13,901 nucleotides of DNA from Oceanospirillaceae bacterium UBA2001 (lineage in GTDB: Bacteria > Pseudomonadota > Gammaproteobacteria > Pseudomonadales > Balneatricaceae): the NCBI GenBank assembly GCA_002335115.1, contig DDCR01000015.1, forward strand, positions 1-13,901. Direction: 5' to 3'. Numbering within the stretch: the first letter of the stretch is position 1; the number at the start of each line of letters is the position of its first letter. Under the pieces are notes generated by a model that saw only the letters and a list, made by a program, of their open reading frames with translations, was not told the origin of the DNA and searched no databases. The position numbers were made by a program, and so were the translations under genes. Positions 1 to 5,944 of this stretch are shown piece after piece.

Positions 1-222
1 CCGGTATGTCCGCACATGGAGCAATATCTGGAAGGCTCTGGAATTTGTGCCAATAATGTTATGTCCTGTGACCGGCATCTTTGGCAGTGGGATATGAAAA
101 CAGGTGAGCCTCTGGGACCTGCTGAAAAGCCTTTACTGATTTATAAAACGAAAGAGGAAGCTGGACAGGTCATGGTATTCCTTGATGAAGAACTCGAGTA
201 TGACTTTGATGACGACGACTAG
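1..222 (+). CDS. Rieske [2Fe-2S] ferredoxin of a toluene/alkene monooxygenase-type system, 5' end missing
   Basis: Reading frame 1 is open from the window edge to the TAG at 220-222, giving the last 73 residues of a protein that starts to the left. It holds the complete Rieske cluster signature C-P-H (residues 3-5) and C-D-R-H (23-26), spacing C-x-H-x17-C-x2-H, which binds the 2Fe-2S cluster through two Cys and two His. The HLWQWD stretch after the second motif, followed by TGEP and AEKPL, is typical of the small soluble ferredoxins (TmoC, XamoC, IsoC type) that shuttle electrons from reductase to diiron hydroxylase in four-component monooxygenases. About 40 N-terminal residues should be missing. 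The tail is strongly acidic (ends DFDDDD), plausible as a docking surface. The reductase gene follows after 98 bp; the effector and hydroxylase-beta genes usually found between them are absent here. The family call is firm; the substrate (toluene, alkene, isoprene or other) cannot be told. Confidence 0.88.
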   Translation, partial: PVCPHMEQYLEGSGICANNVMSCDRHLWQWDMKTGEPLGPAEKPLLIYKTKEEAGQVMVFLDEELEYDFDDDD

Positions 223-320
223 GGGTGTAGCGGCGTAGATTGCACTGCCTGTGCCAACAATAAGAATAAGTTAATGGATAGAGCCCGTTTGCAATAGGGA
301 CTGTTGACCGGAGTGAAGCT

Positions 321-1364
321 ATGTTAATCGAGATTGAAAAGAAGTCCCAAACCTACCGCTTTGAAGCGGCTGAAGGGGAAAAGATACTCTACGCAGGCTT
401 ACGAGCAGGGGTGCCTTTGCCATTTGAGTGTGCAACTGGCACATGCGGCTCCTGCAAGGCTAGAGTGAACGAAGGGGACATCAACGAGGGTTGGCTAGAA
501 GCACCAGGTAAAGAGAATTTCAAGGCTGCAAAGCGCGAAATACTTATGTGTCAGTGTGTCGCACAAACCAACTGTAACTTGACTGTGCCATCAAAAATTA
601 AGGCCTTTCGTGAGGATGATTTAATTCCAGACCATCATTTAGGCACAATAACTCAATATGAAAAATTGACCAAGGATGTTTTGAGGTTTGAAGTTAAGCT
701 GCCCGAAGAAATAACATTTCATGCGGGTCAATTTTTTGTTTTACAGGTGCCAGGAGTAGAAGGCTTCAGAGCCTACTCGATGGTTAACTATGCTCCGAGT
801 TCAAATAAGCTTGAATTCATAATTAAGCAGTTTCCTGGCGGCAAACTGTCAGACTGGGTGTTTGAGTCTGACCGCTCAAATGATGAGATAGAAGTCTTTG
901 GGCCATTGGGTCGCGCAACGTTCCACCCAGATGAGTCCATGGACCTATTCATGATTGCGGGAGGTTCCGGCATTGCTGGCTTAATGTCGATTCTAGAACA
1001 TGGCAGCCAGGTCAATCACTTTAAAAATCACCGGGCGAGTTTATACTTTGGAGTTCGGACTCCGCAGGACATGTTTTTTGCCGACCGGCTGCAGGCCATA
1101 AAGGCAAAATTTCCAAACAATATTTCAATCAATATAGCCTTTTCTATTGAACCACCGACCGAGGAGCAACTAGCTGGTGCCGATGGGATTAATTACTCGT
1201 TTGGAATGGTGCATGAAATAGCCTTGCCAGCTGTGGAAGAGGGTGGAGAGGGCACGATACATTATCTGGCGGGTCCAGCACCTATGGTAGATGCCTTAAT
1301 TAGACCTTTAGTTCTTGATTCTAAAATCCCTGCAGACGGGATACGTTACGACAAGTTTAATTAG
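321..1364 (+). CDS. NADH:ferredoxin oxidoreductase component (TmoF/XamoF-like) of a diiron monooxygenase
   Basis: This 347-residue protein would take hydride from NADH and pass single electrons to the Rieske ferredoxin encoded just upstream. Residues 1-95 are a plant-type 2Fe-2S ferredoxin domain with ligands Cys37, Cys42, Cys45 and Cys77 (C-x4-C-x2-C-x31-C). Residues 105-200 form the FAD barrel with the flavin motif R-A-Y-S (150-153). Residues 207-347 form the NAD domain with the glycine-rich M-I-A-G-G-S-G-I-A-G (211-220) and G-P-A-P-M-V-D (318-324). The C-terminus YDKFN places an aromatic residue near the flavin, as in many members. Length and domain order match the reductases of toluene-4-monooxygenase-like and alkene monooxygenase systems; phenol hydroxylase and methane monooxygenase reductases share the same order, so the assignment leans on the neighbouring ferredoxin. 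Start ATG 321 has GGAG at 310-313, 7 nt upstream. Confidence 0.9.
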   Translation: MLIEIEKKSQTYRFEAAEGEKILYAGLRAGVPLPFECATGTCGSCKARVNEGDINEGWLEAPGKENFKAAKREILMCQCVAQTNCNLTVPSKIKAFREDDLIPDHHLGTITQYEKLTKDVLRFEVKLPEEITFHAGQFFVLQVPGVEGFRAYSMVNYAPSSNKLEFIIKQFPGGKLSDWVFESDRSNDEIEVFGPLGRATFHPDESMDLFMIAGGSGIAGLMSILEHGSQVNHFKNHRASLYFGVRTPQDMFFADRLQAIKAKFPNNISINIAFSIEPPTEEQLAGADGINYSFGMVHEIALPAVEEGGEGTIHYLAGPAPMVDALIRPLVLDSKIPADGIRYDKFN

Positions 1365-1411
1365 TTCTGTGCAAGTGATTGACTATTTGTCCAAGCGGGC
1401 AATCATGCAAC

Positions 1412-1428
1412 TGGGCTTAGATCGCCCA
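1412..1428 (+). terminator. Weak candidate terminator after the reductase gene
   Basis: TGGGC (1412-1416) pairs with GCCCA (1424-1428) around a 7-nt loop, 48 nt after the reductase stop. The 3' side is T-rich (1429-1449) but has no uninterrupted T run, so intrinsic termination here is only possible. Confidence 0.25.
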
Positions 1429-1490
1429 TTAGATTCGTTGTATTGTTTAAAAATTGAAGGCCAACATGAATGGATTCCTTTAATATTTTA

Positions 1491-1571
1491 AAAATGATCA
1501 AATAGCGGAAATAGGCAAAATAAAAAAACGGTTCAATTTTAAATTTGGTTAAATCTTTAACTGATCATTTT
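1491..1571. repeat. Perfect 10-bp inverted repeat AAAATGATCA / TGATCATTTT
   Basis: AAAATGATCA at 1491-1500 is the exact reverse complement of TGATCATTTT at 1562-1571; each arm contains the palindrome TGATCA. The arms are 61 nt apart, so two operator copies bound by one dimeric regulator across a loop is as plausible as an RNA stem. Confidence 0.4.
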
Positions 1572-1654
1572 GAGCTAATTTATTGCTTAAAAATGAAGCT
1601 AACATAGTGATCTTAAATGGGTTAATTGCTCCAAAATTTTTGTTTTCAAACGCT

Positions 1655-1704
1655 AAAACCACTTGCTATTGAGCTAGAGACTGAGATTGAAACAAGTGGG
1701 TTTT
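1655..1704 (+). other. Long stem-loop upstream of the importer operon
   Basis: AAAACCACTTG (1655-1665) pairs with CAAGTGG-TTTT (1693-1704) through 11 base pairs with one bulged G at 1700, enclosing a 27-nt loop. The right arm ends in TTTT, so it could act as a terminator or as part of a structured leader. It lies well upstream of the candidate promoter at 1804-1832, so it would belong to read-through transcripts or to the end of the monooxygenase transcript. Confidence 0.4.
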
Positions 1705-1714
1705 GTTGATTAAC

Positions 1715-1749
1715 ACCCTTTTGTTTGCCTGAGAGCGAAGGGTTTTTAT
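1715..1749 (+). terminator. Candidate rho-independent terminator
   Basis: ACCCTT (1715-1720) pairs with AAGGGT (1738-1743), followed at once by a T run (1743-1747) and ATT. The 17-nt loop is large and the stem is only six pairs. It is placed correctly to stop monooxygenase transcripts before the importer promoter. Confidence 0.4.
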
Positions 1750-1803
1750 TTGTGCCCGACCTACATGATAGGTTTAATCAATGGCTTAATTGAAATTAAA
1801 GTA

Positions 1804-1832
1804 TTTACATTGAAGATTCAATGGTTTAAAAA
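1804..1832 (+). promoter_or_regulatory. Candidate sigma-70 promoter of the ABC importer operon
   Basis: TTTACA (1804-1809, 5 of 6 to the -35 consensus) is followed after exactly 17 nt by TAAAAA (1827-1832, 4 of 6 to the -10 consensus). Transcription would begin near 1839 and give a leader of about 80 nt before the ATG at 1922. The fourth A-rich direct repeat overlaps the -10 element. Confidence 0.35.
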
Positions 1833-1921
1833 TGAAGAACGATCTGGTGCGGTAGGTTTAGTGAAAGTATTAGATTGATGTGAGGATTTAATAAAAAAAA
1901 TAACTAATCTGGAGTGTGATT

Positions 1922-3064
1922 ATGAGAACTCAGGTTCGCAATATTCAAAATAAACTAACTGCAGCAATGCTGGTAATGGGTCTAGCAACTGCTGGTTCAG
2001 TTACTACTGCTAATGCCGCAGAAATTGACTTTGGCAACGTAGGTGATCCGATCGACCTAGTTGTTGGCTACCAGCCATATTACACCGAGGCTTGGTCCGG
2101 TGTGGTAATGAAGGGCAAGAAATTCTATGAAAAGTATTTACCAGCAGGTTCTACTGTAGAGTTCCAAATTGGTTTGGCAGGCGGTGTTATCGTAAACGCT
2201 ATGTTGGCTGGTAAGCAGCATATTGGTTACATGGGCGATATGCCAGCAATTGTAGCCACTACAAAAGAACGCGTTGCAGATGTTCGGATTGTAGCAACTG
2301 CAGGGTTAGCAATGGACCAATGTAATAACATGTTGGTTAGAACAGACGCCCCTGCGTTTGCAAACTCAGACGCGGCAATCCAATGGATGGATGGCAAAAC
2401 TGTTGCTGTGCCCAAGGGTGCTTGTACAGACCGCTTTGCGCTCGCTGTGTTTGAAAAGAAAAATATCAAGCCAGCTGAGTATCTAAACCAAAACATCGAA
2501 GTTATCACCAGTGGATTCCGAGCTGGTAAGCTTGACGCTGCAGCAATATGGGAGCCAACAGCTTCTCGCCTTGTAGAAGAAGGTCTGGCTCGTAAAGTTG
2601 CCACAGGCGCATCTGTAGACGAGAACGACGGTGGTTTCATTGACATGCGCGGCGACTTAATTGATCAACGTCCTGATGTGGTTAAAGCGTGGTTGAACGC
2701 TGAGCTTGACGCTCAATTGTTTATGTCTGATCCAGCCAATAACATGGCTATTGTGAAGATGGCCGCTGAACAAACTACGGGCTTTGATGAGTTTGTACTT
2801 TGGAAGGCAATGGTAGGAAGTACGCCAAAAGCCCAAGGTGGTACAGATGTTAGAAATGAAATGGCCTTTGCCATTACGCCAAAGGCGCAAGCTCTGATCA
2901 CCACGGCGACTACATTCTTACATTCAATCAAGACCATCAAAGTCGACACTTTGCGTGCCGATGCAATCGAAACACGTTTTACAGAAGAGATTCTGAAAGA
3001 ACGTGGTTTAACTGCACCTGTTGGTCAAATGATGGCGTTGCCTGATTCAGCTTTTCCTGGCTAA
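1922..3064 (+). CDS. Periplasmic substrate-binding protein of a NitT/TauT-type ABC importer
   Basis: The protein (380 residues) begins with a signal peptide: basic residues at 3-11, a hydrophobic core at about 13-25, and an Ala-x-Ala cleavage site near residues 30-33 (TANA before AEID). The mature part has features of the NMT1/THI5-like fold used for nitrate, sulfonate, taurine and similar anionic or small organic solutes: GYQPYY near the first strand, AGGVIVNAMLAGKQHIGYMGD in the ligand-recognition region, and the typical DAAAIWEPT in the second lobe. Two cysteines, Cys134 and Cys168, could form a periplasmic disulfide. ATG 1922 is chosen because GGAG at 1911-1914 sits 7 nt upstream; the in-frame GTG at 1916 would leave one base of spacing. 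It is the first gene of the importer operon, separated from the first permease by a 274-bp structured gap. The ligand cannot be deduced. Confidence 0.88.
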   Translation: MRTQVRNIQNKLTAAMLVMGLATAGSVTTANAAEIDFGNVGDPIDLVVGYQPYYTEAWSGVVMKGKKFYEKYLPAGSTVEFQIGLAGGVIVNAMLAGKQHIGYMGDMPAIVATTKERVADVRIVATAGLAMDQCNNMLVRTDAPAFANSDAAIQWMDGKTVAVPKGACTDRFALAVFEKKNIKPAEYLNQNIEVITSGFRAGKLDAAAIWEPTASRLVEEGLARKVATGASVDENDGGFIDMRGDLIDQRPDVVKAWLNAELDAQLFMSDPANNMAIVKMAAEQTTGFDEFVLWKAMVGSTPKAQGGTDVRNEMAFAITPKAQALITTATTFLHSIKTIKVDTLRADAIETRFTEEILKERGLTAPVGQMMALPDSAFPG

Positions 3065-3082
3065 ATTAGTGTGAGAAAGAGA

Positions 3083-3155
3083 GCAGTAAGTTTTGGGTCT
3101 TATACTTTGCCTATATAGTTGTTAATTCAAATATATATGAGGACCCATCTACTGC
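3083..3155 (+). other. Intercistronic stem-loop A
   Basis: Two collinear pairs of arms nest here: GCAGTA (3083-3088) with TACTGC (3150-3155), and TGGGTC (3094-3099) with GACCCA (3142-3147), separated by a 5-nt and 2-nt internal loop. AT-rich sequences inside (TTATA against TATATGAG) could extend the stem. It begins 19 nt after the binding-protein stop codon. Confidence 0.5.
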
Positions 3156-3161
3156 ATTATC

Positions 3162-3193
3162 GCTCCCACTGATTTTAGTGGGAGCAAAATTTT
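3162..3193 (+). terminator. Intercistronic hairpin B, partial terminator or mRNA-stabilising stem
   Basis: A perfect 9-bp GC-rich stem, GCTCCCACT (3162-3170) with AGTGGGAGC (3177-3185), closes a 6-nt loop and is followed by AAAATTTT (3186-3193). The T run is short and displaced by four A, so partial termination or protection of the upstream message from 3' exonucleases is more likely than a full stop. This is the classic place for such an element, between a highly needed binding-protein gene and its permease genes. Confidence 0.6.
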
Positions 3194-3202
3194 AATCTGA
3201 AT

Positions 3203-3267
3203 TTCGAAATGTACATCAAATAAAGTGAATAAATGTCATTTGCTTTAGTGATGGGTTGTACATCGAA
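3203..3267 (+). other. Intercistronic stem-loop C
   Basis: TTCGA plus TGTACA (3203-3207, 3210-3215) can pair with TGTACA-TCGAA (3257-3267), and inside it CATCAAATAAAG (starting 3214) can pair imperfectly with CTTTAGTGATG (3243-3253). The stem is bulged but runs over most of 65 nt. Confidence 0.4.
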
Positions 3268-3268
3268 T
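3210..3268 (+). repeat. Direct repeat TGTACATCRAAT
   Basis: TGTACATCAAAT (3210-3221) and TGTACATCGAAT (3257-3268) agree at 11 of 12 positions and start 47 nt apart. TGTACA is itself palindromic. They may be a pair of regulator sites, or simply the two arms of stem-loop C. Confidence 0.4.
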
Positions 3269-3275
3269 TGAATTT

Positions 3276-3311
3276 ATCCTTGATAGTAGATCCGTAGGGT
3301 CAGTCAAGGAT
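3276..3311 (+). other. Intercistronic stem-loop D, just upstream of the permease start
   Basis: ATCCTTGA (3276-3283) pairs perfectly with TCAAGGAT (3304-3311); within it GATCC (3289-3293) can pair with GGGTC (3297-3301) using one G-U pair around a 3-nt loop. The structure ends 27 nt before the permease ATG at 3339, so it could affect translation start or block a 3'-to-5' nuclease. No known riboswitch class is recognised. Confidence 0.5.
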
Positions 3312-3338
3312 TAACCTATTTATTTTGAGCTGGATAAT

Positions 3339-4190
3339 ATGAGTCAATCTAATGCAACGATGAACTTGACGATGTATCGTATTTCATCTTGGTTAAAAAG
3401 CCCAAAACCCTACCTTATGTTTGTTGGTTTTGGTCTTGTTCTTTCATTTTGGTACTTTTCCGTGGAAGTATGGAAACTACCCCGGTTTCAAGACATGCCT
3501 TCACTAACAGAGGTGTTTGAAGAATGGTTTAGTGAGGACCCTTACTACGGCCTGTCTATTTACACCCCTGAATACTACAAACACATTGGCATTAGCCTTC
3601 GCCGTATTGCCTATGCGTTTTGCCTAGCAACAGCCTTAGGGGTGCCTCTAGGTCTATTTTTAGGCTGGTCACAAAAATTAAGAGAATATATCTTTCCACT
3701 ATTTGAACTTTTGCGCCCCATTCCAGTGCTGGCCTGGGTGCCACTAGCAATTATTATGTTTAGCGGGTCCGAAACCCCAGTTATCTTCCTAACTTTCTTG
3801 GCTTCGTTCTTCGCCACAACGTTGAATACAATGTTGGGTGTAGAGTCGATTGATGAGGAATACAGTAGGGCAGCTTACTGTCTTGGAGCAAGCCGCTGGC
3901 AAACTTTTGTTCACGTTGTAGTCCCAGGTGCAATGCCCTATATATTCACTGGACTTCAAATCTCTATCGGTGTGGCTTGGTTCTCACTGGTGGCAGGCGA
4001 AATGGTTTCTGGTCAATATGGTTTGGGTTACATAATTAACACCGCTTACATAATGGTCCAATACTCACAAATTATCATTGGAATGATTACCTTGGGTTTA
4101 TTTGGCTACGTCACTAGTGCGTTAGTGCGTTTAGCGGGCGATTACATGATGCAATGGAGAGTGCGTGAACTTGCACTTGGTGGAGATTAA
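3339..4190 (+). CDS. ABC importer permease 1 (SsuC/TauC-like)
   Basis: This 283-residue inner-membrane protein has a soluble N-terminus, a first membrane segment at about 25-42, a periplasmic stretch to about 85 and about five further segments. Residues 124-140, with LLRPIPVLAWVPLAII, are the signature region of the nitrate/sulfonate/taurine permease family. The cytoplasmic coupling helix (EAA loop) is seen at 176-200 (SRAAYCLGA, then P196 and P200) and is where an ATPase docks. Start ATG 3339 has only a partial Shine-Dalgarno sequence (GAG near 3327) and sits 27 nt after stem-loop D. ATPase 1 follows after 3 bp, so the two are likely co-translated and may be cognate partners. It would pair with the different permease encoded at 5050-5871 to form the pore, or each could form its own homodimer. 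Confidence 0.88.
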   Translation: MSQSNATMNLTMYRISSWLKSPKPYLMFVGFGLVLSFWYFSVEVWKLPRFQDMPSLTEVFEEWFSEDPYYGLSIYTPEYYKHIGISLRRIAYAFCLATALGVPLGLFLGWSQKLREYIFPLFELLRPIPVLAWVPLAIIMFSGSETPVIFLTFLASFFATTLNTMLGVESIDEEYSRAAYCLGASRWQTFVHVVVPGAMPYIFTGLQISIGVAWFSLVAGEMVSGQYGLGYIINTAYIMVQYSQIIIGMITLGLFGYVTSALVRLAGDYMMQWRVRELALGGD

Positions 4191-4193
4191 TAA

Positions 4194-5045
4194 ATGAGTA
4201 CTTTACCAAAAGATGATTCAATGCCAATTAAAGGTGCGATTAGAATCGAAGATGTAGTTAAGGTTTATGATCCAGATGGAGCTGCCGTGATGGCGGTGGA
4301 CCATTGCTCTATTGATATTCCAGCGGGCGAAATCTGTATGATTGTTGGGCCATCAGGCTGTGGAAAAACTACATTGTTGAATACCATAGCAGGGTTCCAC
4401 GGTTTAACGTCAGGTCATATCTATTTAGATGACGAGGTTTTGTGTGGTCCAGGTAAGGAAAAAGCTGAGCCTGGCTCAGACCGGATTGTAGTGTTCCAAA
4501 ATGGCGCATTATTTCCATGGAAAACTAATCTCGATAATATCGCTTTCGGTCCCATGATGGAAGGCAAGTTGAGTAAAGATGAAATTTATGAAAAAGCTCG
4601 GAAAATGATGGTTGATGCGGGCTTGGAGGGAACGGAAGATTCCTTTCCTGGAGAGGTCTCGTCTGGACTTAGGCGTCGGGTCGAAATTGTTCGAGCGTTG
4701 ATGAATGAGCCCAAGGTGTTATTGTTCGATGAGCCCTACAGAGCGCTCGATTCATTAACTAAATCGGTAATGCATGAAGCGCTGCTAGACATTTATTATA
4801 AAAATAAGGTCACTATTTTCTTTATTACTCACGATTTGGAAGAGGCTATTTTTCTTGGCCATCGATTAATTATTATGTCTTCGCGTCCTTGTAAACCAAA
4901 AAAGATTGTTGAAGTAGATATTCCCCATCCTCGAGATTACAGCGTGCTCACAAGCCCTCGCTTCCGTGAAATCATGAACGAAGCCAAAGGCGTGGTTAAC
5001 GAAGAGGCCCGGAAGGCCTTTGAAGCTGGTGAGAAAGAAGGTTAA
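4194..5045 (+). CDS. ABC importer ATPase 1, with a degenerate signature motif
   Basis: This 283-residue cytoplasmic ATPase is of the NrtD/SsuB/TauB type. Seen in order: Walker A GPSGCGKT (52-59, Lys58), Q-loop Gln102 in VFQNGALFPW, Walker B VLLFDE (175-180, catalytic Glu180), D-loop ALD (184-186) and switch His213 in ITHDLEEA. The signature that should read LSGGQ or LSGGM reads V-S-S-G-L (155-159, bases 4656-4670), losing the leading Leu and first Gly. Its own Walker side therefore looks fully catalytic, but the signature it offers to the partner's ATP is degenerate. About eight extra residues (KEKAEPGS, 88-95) lie before the Q-loop compared with ATPase 2. ATG 4194 is 3 bp after permease 1; permease 2 begins 5 nt after its last base. 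The defect matches the opposite defect in the ATPase at 5945-6793. Confidence 0.9.
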   Translation: MSTLPKDDSMPIKGAIRIEDVVKVYDPDGAAVMAVDHCSIDIPAGEICMIVGPSGCGKTTLLNTIAGFHGLTSGHIYLDDEVLCGPGKEKAEPGSDRIVVFQNGALFPWKTNLDNIAFGPMMEGKLSKDEIYEKARKMMVDAGLEGTEDSFPGEVSSGLRRRVEIVRALMNEPKVLLFDEPYRALDSLTKSVMHEALLDIYYKNKVTIFFITHDLEEAIFLGHRLIIMSSRPCKPKKIVEVDIPHPRDYSVLTSPRFREIMNEAKGVVNEEARKAFEAGEKEG

Positions 5046-5049
5046 AACA

Positions 5050-5871
5050 ATGAATATTACTAAAGTTTTAAGAAAGTTTTCAGGACGCGCAGCCCTACGA
5101 GGCGTGATTGCTATTATTGTGTTTATCGCTATATGGGAATTTGGATCGAGATCTTTAGATCTAATTGGCTGGCGTATGCCCTTTGTAGGCTTAATACCAC
5201 CTCCAAGTAGCGTGTTAGCCAGTTGGACAGGTTTATTTATGGAGCCTAGTTACTGGCAGAGTTGGTATATGAGCTTTTTGCGAGTGTTTACTGGCTTTAT
5301 AGTAGCAATGATCATCGGTATTCCACTTGGTTTGTATATGGCGATTAATAGAACATTCTACGGCATTGCATTCCCGTCTTTTGAGATTCTACGGCCAATT
5401 CCACCGCTGGCTTGGGTGCCTGCGTCGATTATATTTTGGCCTACACAAGAAATGTCGATTGCCTTTGTCACGTTTCTAGGCGCCTTCTACACAATAGTGA
5501 TTAATGTTTTGGGGGGTGCTAAGTCAATCAACCGCCAATATTTGCAGGCTGCTCAGTCCATGGGCGCTAGCCAAAGGGATATTTTTAGACGTATAGTTTT
5601 GCCTGCGACACTACCCTCAATTGTTGTCGGTTCAGCTGTGGGAATGGGTATTACTTGGGAAGTGGTTGTGGCAGCAGAAATGATTTCTGGTGGAGGGGCA
5701 GGAGGCGGCGCAAGTGGCGGTCTTGGCTTCTTCATTTGGAGTTCTTATGTTGGTGGTTCTTACGAACAAATTATCGTGGGTATGATCAGCATCGGCATCG
5801 CAGGTTATATTAGTAGCGAGTTATTAAGAAAACTAGGTGGGCGTTTTACCCCTTGGTTGAAAACACGTTAA
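5050..5871 (+). CDS. ABC importer permease 2 (SsuC/TauC-like) with a glycine-rich insertion
   Basis: ATG 5050 is preferred over the in-frame TTG at 5020: it is preceded by AGAAGG at 5036-5041 and avoids overlapping ATPase 1, giving 273 residues. About six membrane segments are seen, with the family region ILRPIPPLAWVPASII (113-128) and the ATPase-docking EAA loop at 166-190 (LQAAQSMGA, then P185 and P189). It differs clearly from permease 1, so the pore is probably heterodimeric. After the MISG that corresponds to MVSG in permease 1, residues 214-224 run GGGAGGGASGG before the conserved GLGF; permease 1 has only QY there. This adds about eight Gly/Ala/Ser residues to the loop before the penultimate helix. 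ATPase 2 follows after 73 bp, an unusually wide gap for this operon. Confidence 0.88.
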   Translation: MNITKVLRKFSGRAALRGVIAIIVFIAIWEFGSRSLDLIGWRMPFVGLIPPPSSVLASWTGLFMEPSYWQSWYMSFLRVFTGFIVAMIIGIPLGLYMAINRTFYGIAFPSFEILRPIPPLAWVPASIIFWPTQEMSIAFVTFLGAFYTIVINVLGGAKSINRQYLQAAQSMGASQRDIFRRIVLPATLPSIVVGSAVGMGITWEVVVAAEMISGGGAGGGASGGLGFFIWSSYVGGSYEQIIVGMISIGIAGYISSELLRKLGGRFTPWLKTR

Positions 5872-5944
5872 GCAGTTTAAAAAATTAAACGCAAACCTAA
5901 TATGAAAGATTATTTAATCTTGAATCGAGGTTCTGGAATTATTT

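Larger units (their letters stand above)
1441..1838 (+). repeat. Four imperfect direct repeats around the core TTTAAAAATGA
   Basis: Related 17-20 nt units occur at 1441-1460, 1484-1500, 1581-1600 and 1819-1838. They share a T-rich left part, TTTAAAAA (or CTTAAAAA) and then TGAAG or TGATC; the third and fourth share TTAAAAATGAAG exactly. Spacing is irregular (about 40, 100 and 240 nt). They could be regulator sites or UP-element-like A-tracts for the importer promoter; in such AT-rich DNA, chance similarity cannot be excluded. Confidence 0.35.
1365..1921. other. 557-bp AT-rich intergenic region between the reductase and the ABC importer operon
   Basis: No convincing gene is seen on either strand. 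The stretch is clearly richer in A+T than its flanks. It contains a short GC hairpin just after the reductase, four related A-rich direct repeats, a 10-bp inverted repeat, a long stem-loop, a terminator-like hairpin and a candidate sigma-70 promoter; each is listed separately. The layout fits an operon boundary with its own regulation of the importer. Confidence 0.7.

Noticed and set aside
1725..1745. CCTGAGAG near AGGG, reminiscent of a thiamine pyrophosphate riboswitch core
   Set aside because: The remaining conserved thi-box parts, including the long conserved right-hand segment, are not present before the importer start.
1916..1921. GTG at 1916 as start of the substrate-binding protein
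   Set aside because: It would leave a single base between GGAG (1911-1914) and the start; ATG 1922 has ideal 7-nt spacing and gives the same signal peptide.
5020..5049. TTG at 5020 as start of permease 2
   Set aside because: It lies inside the end of ATPase 1 and has no better ribosome-binding site; ATG 5050 follows AGAAGG and starts a normal permease N-terminus.
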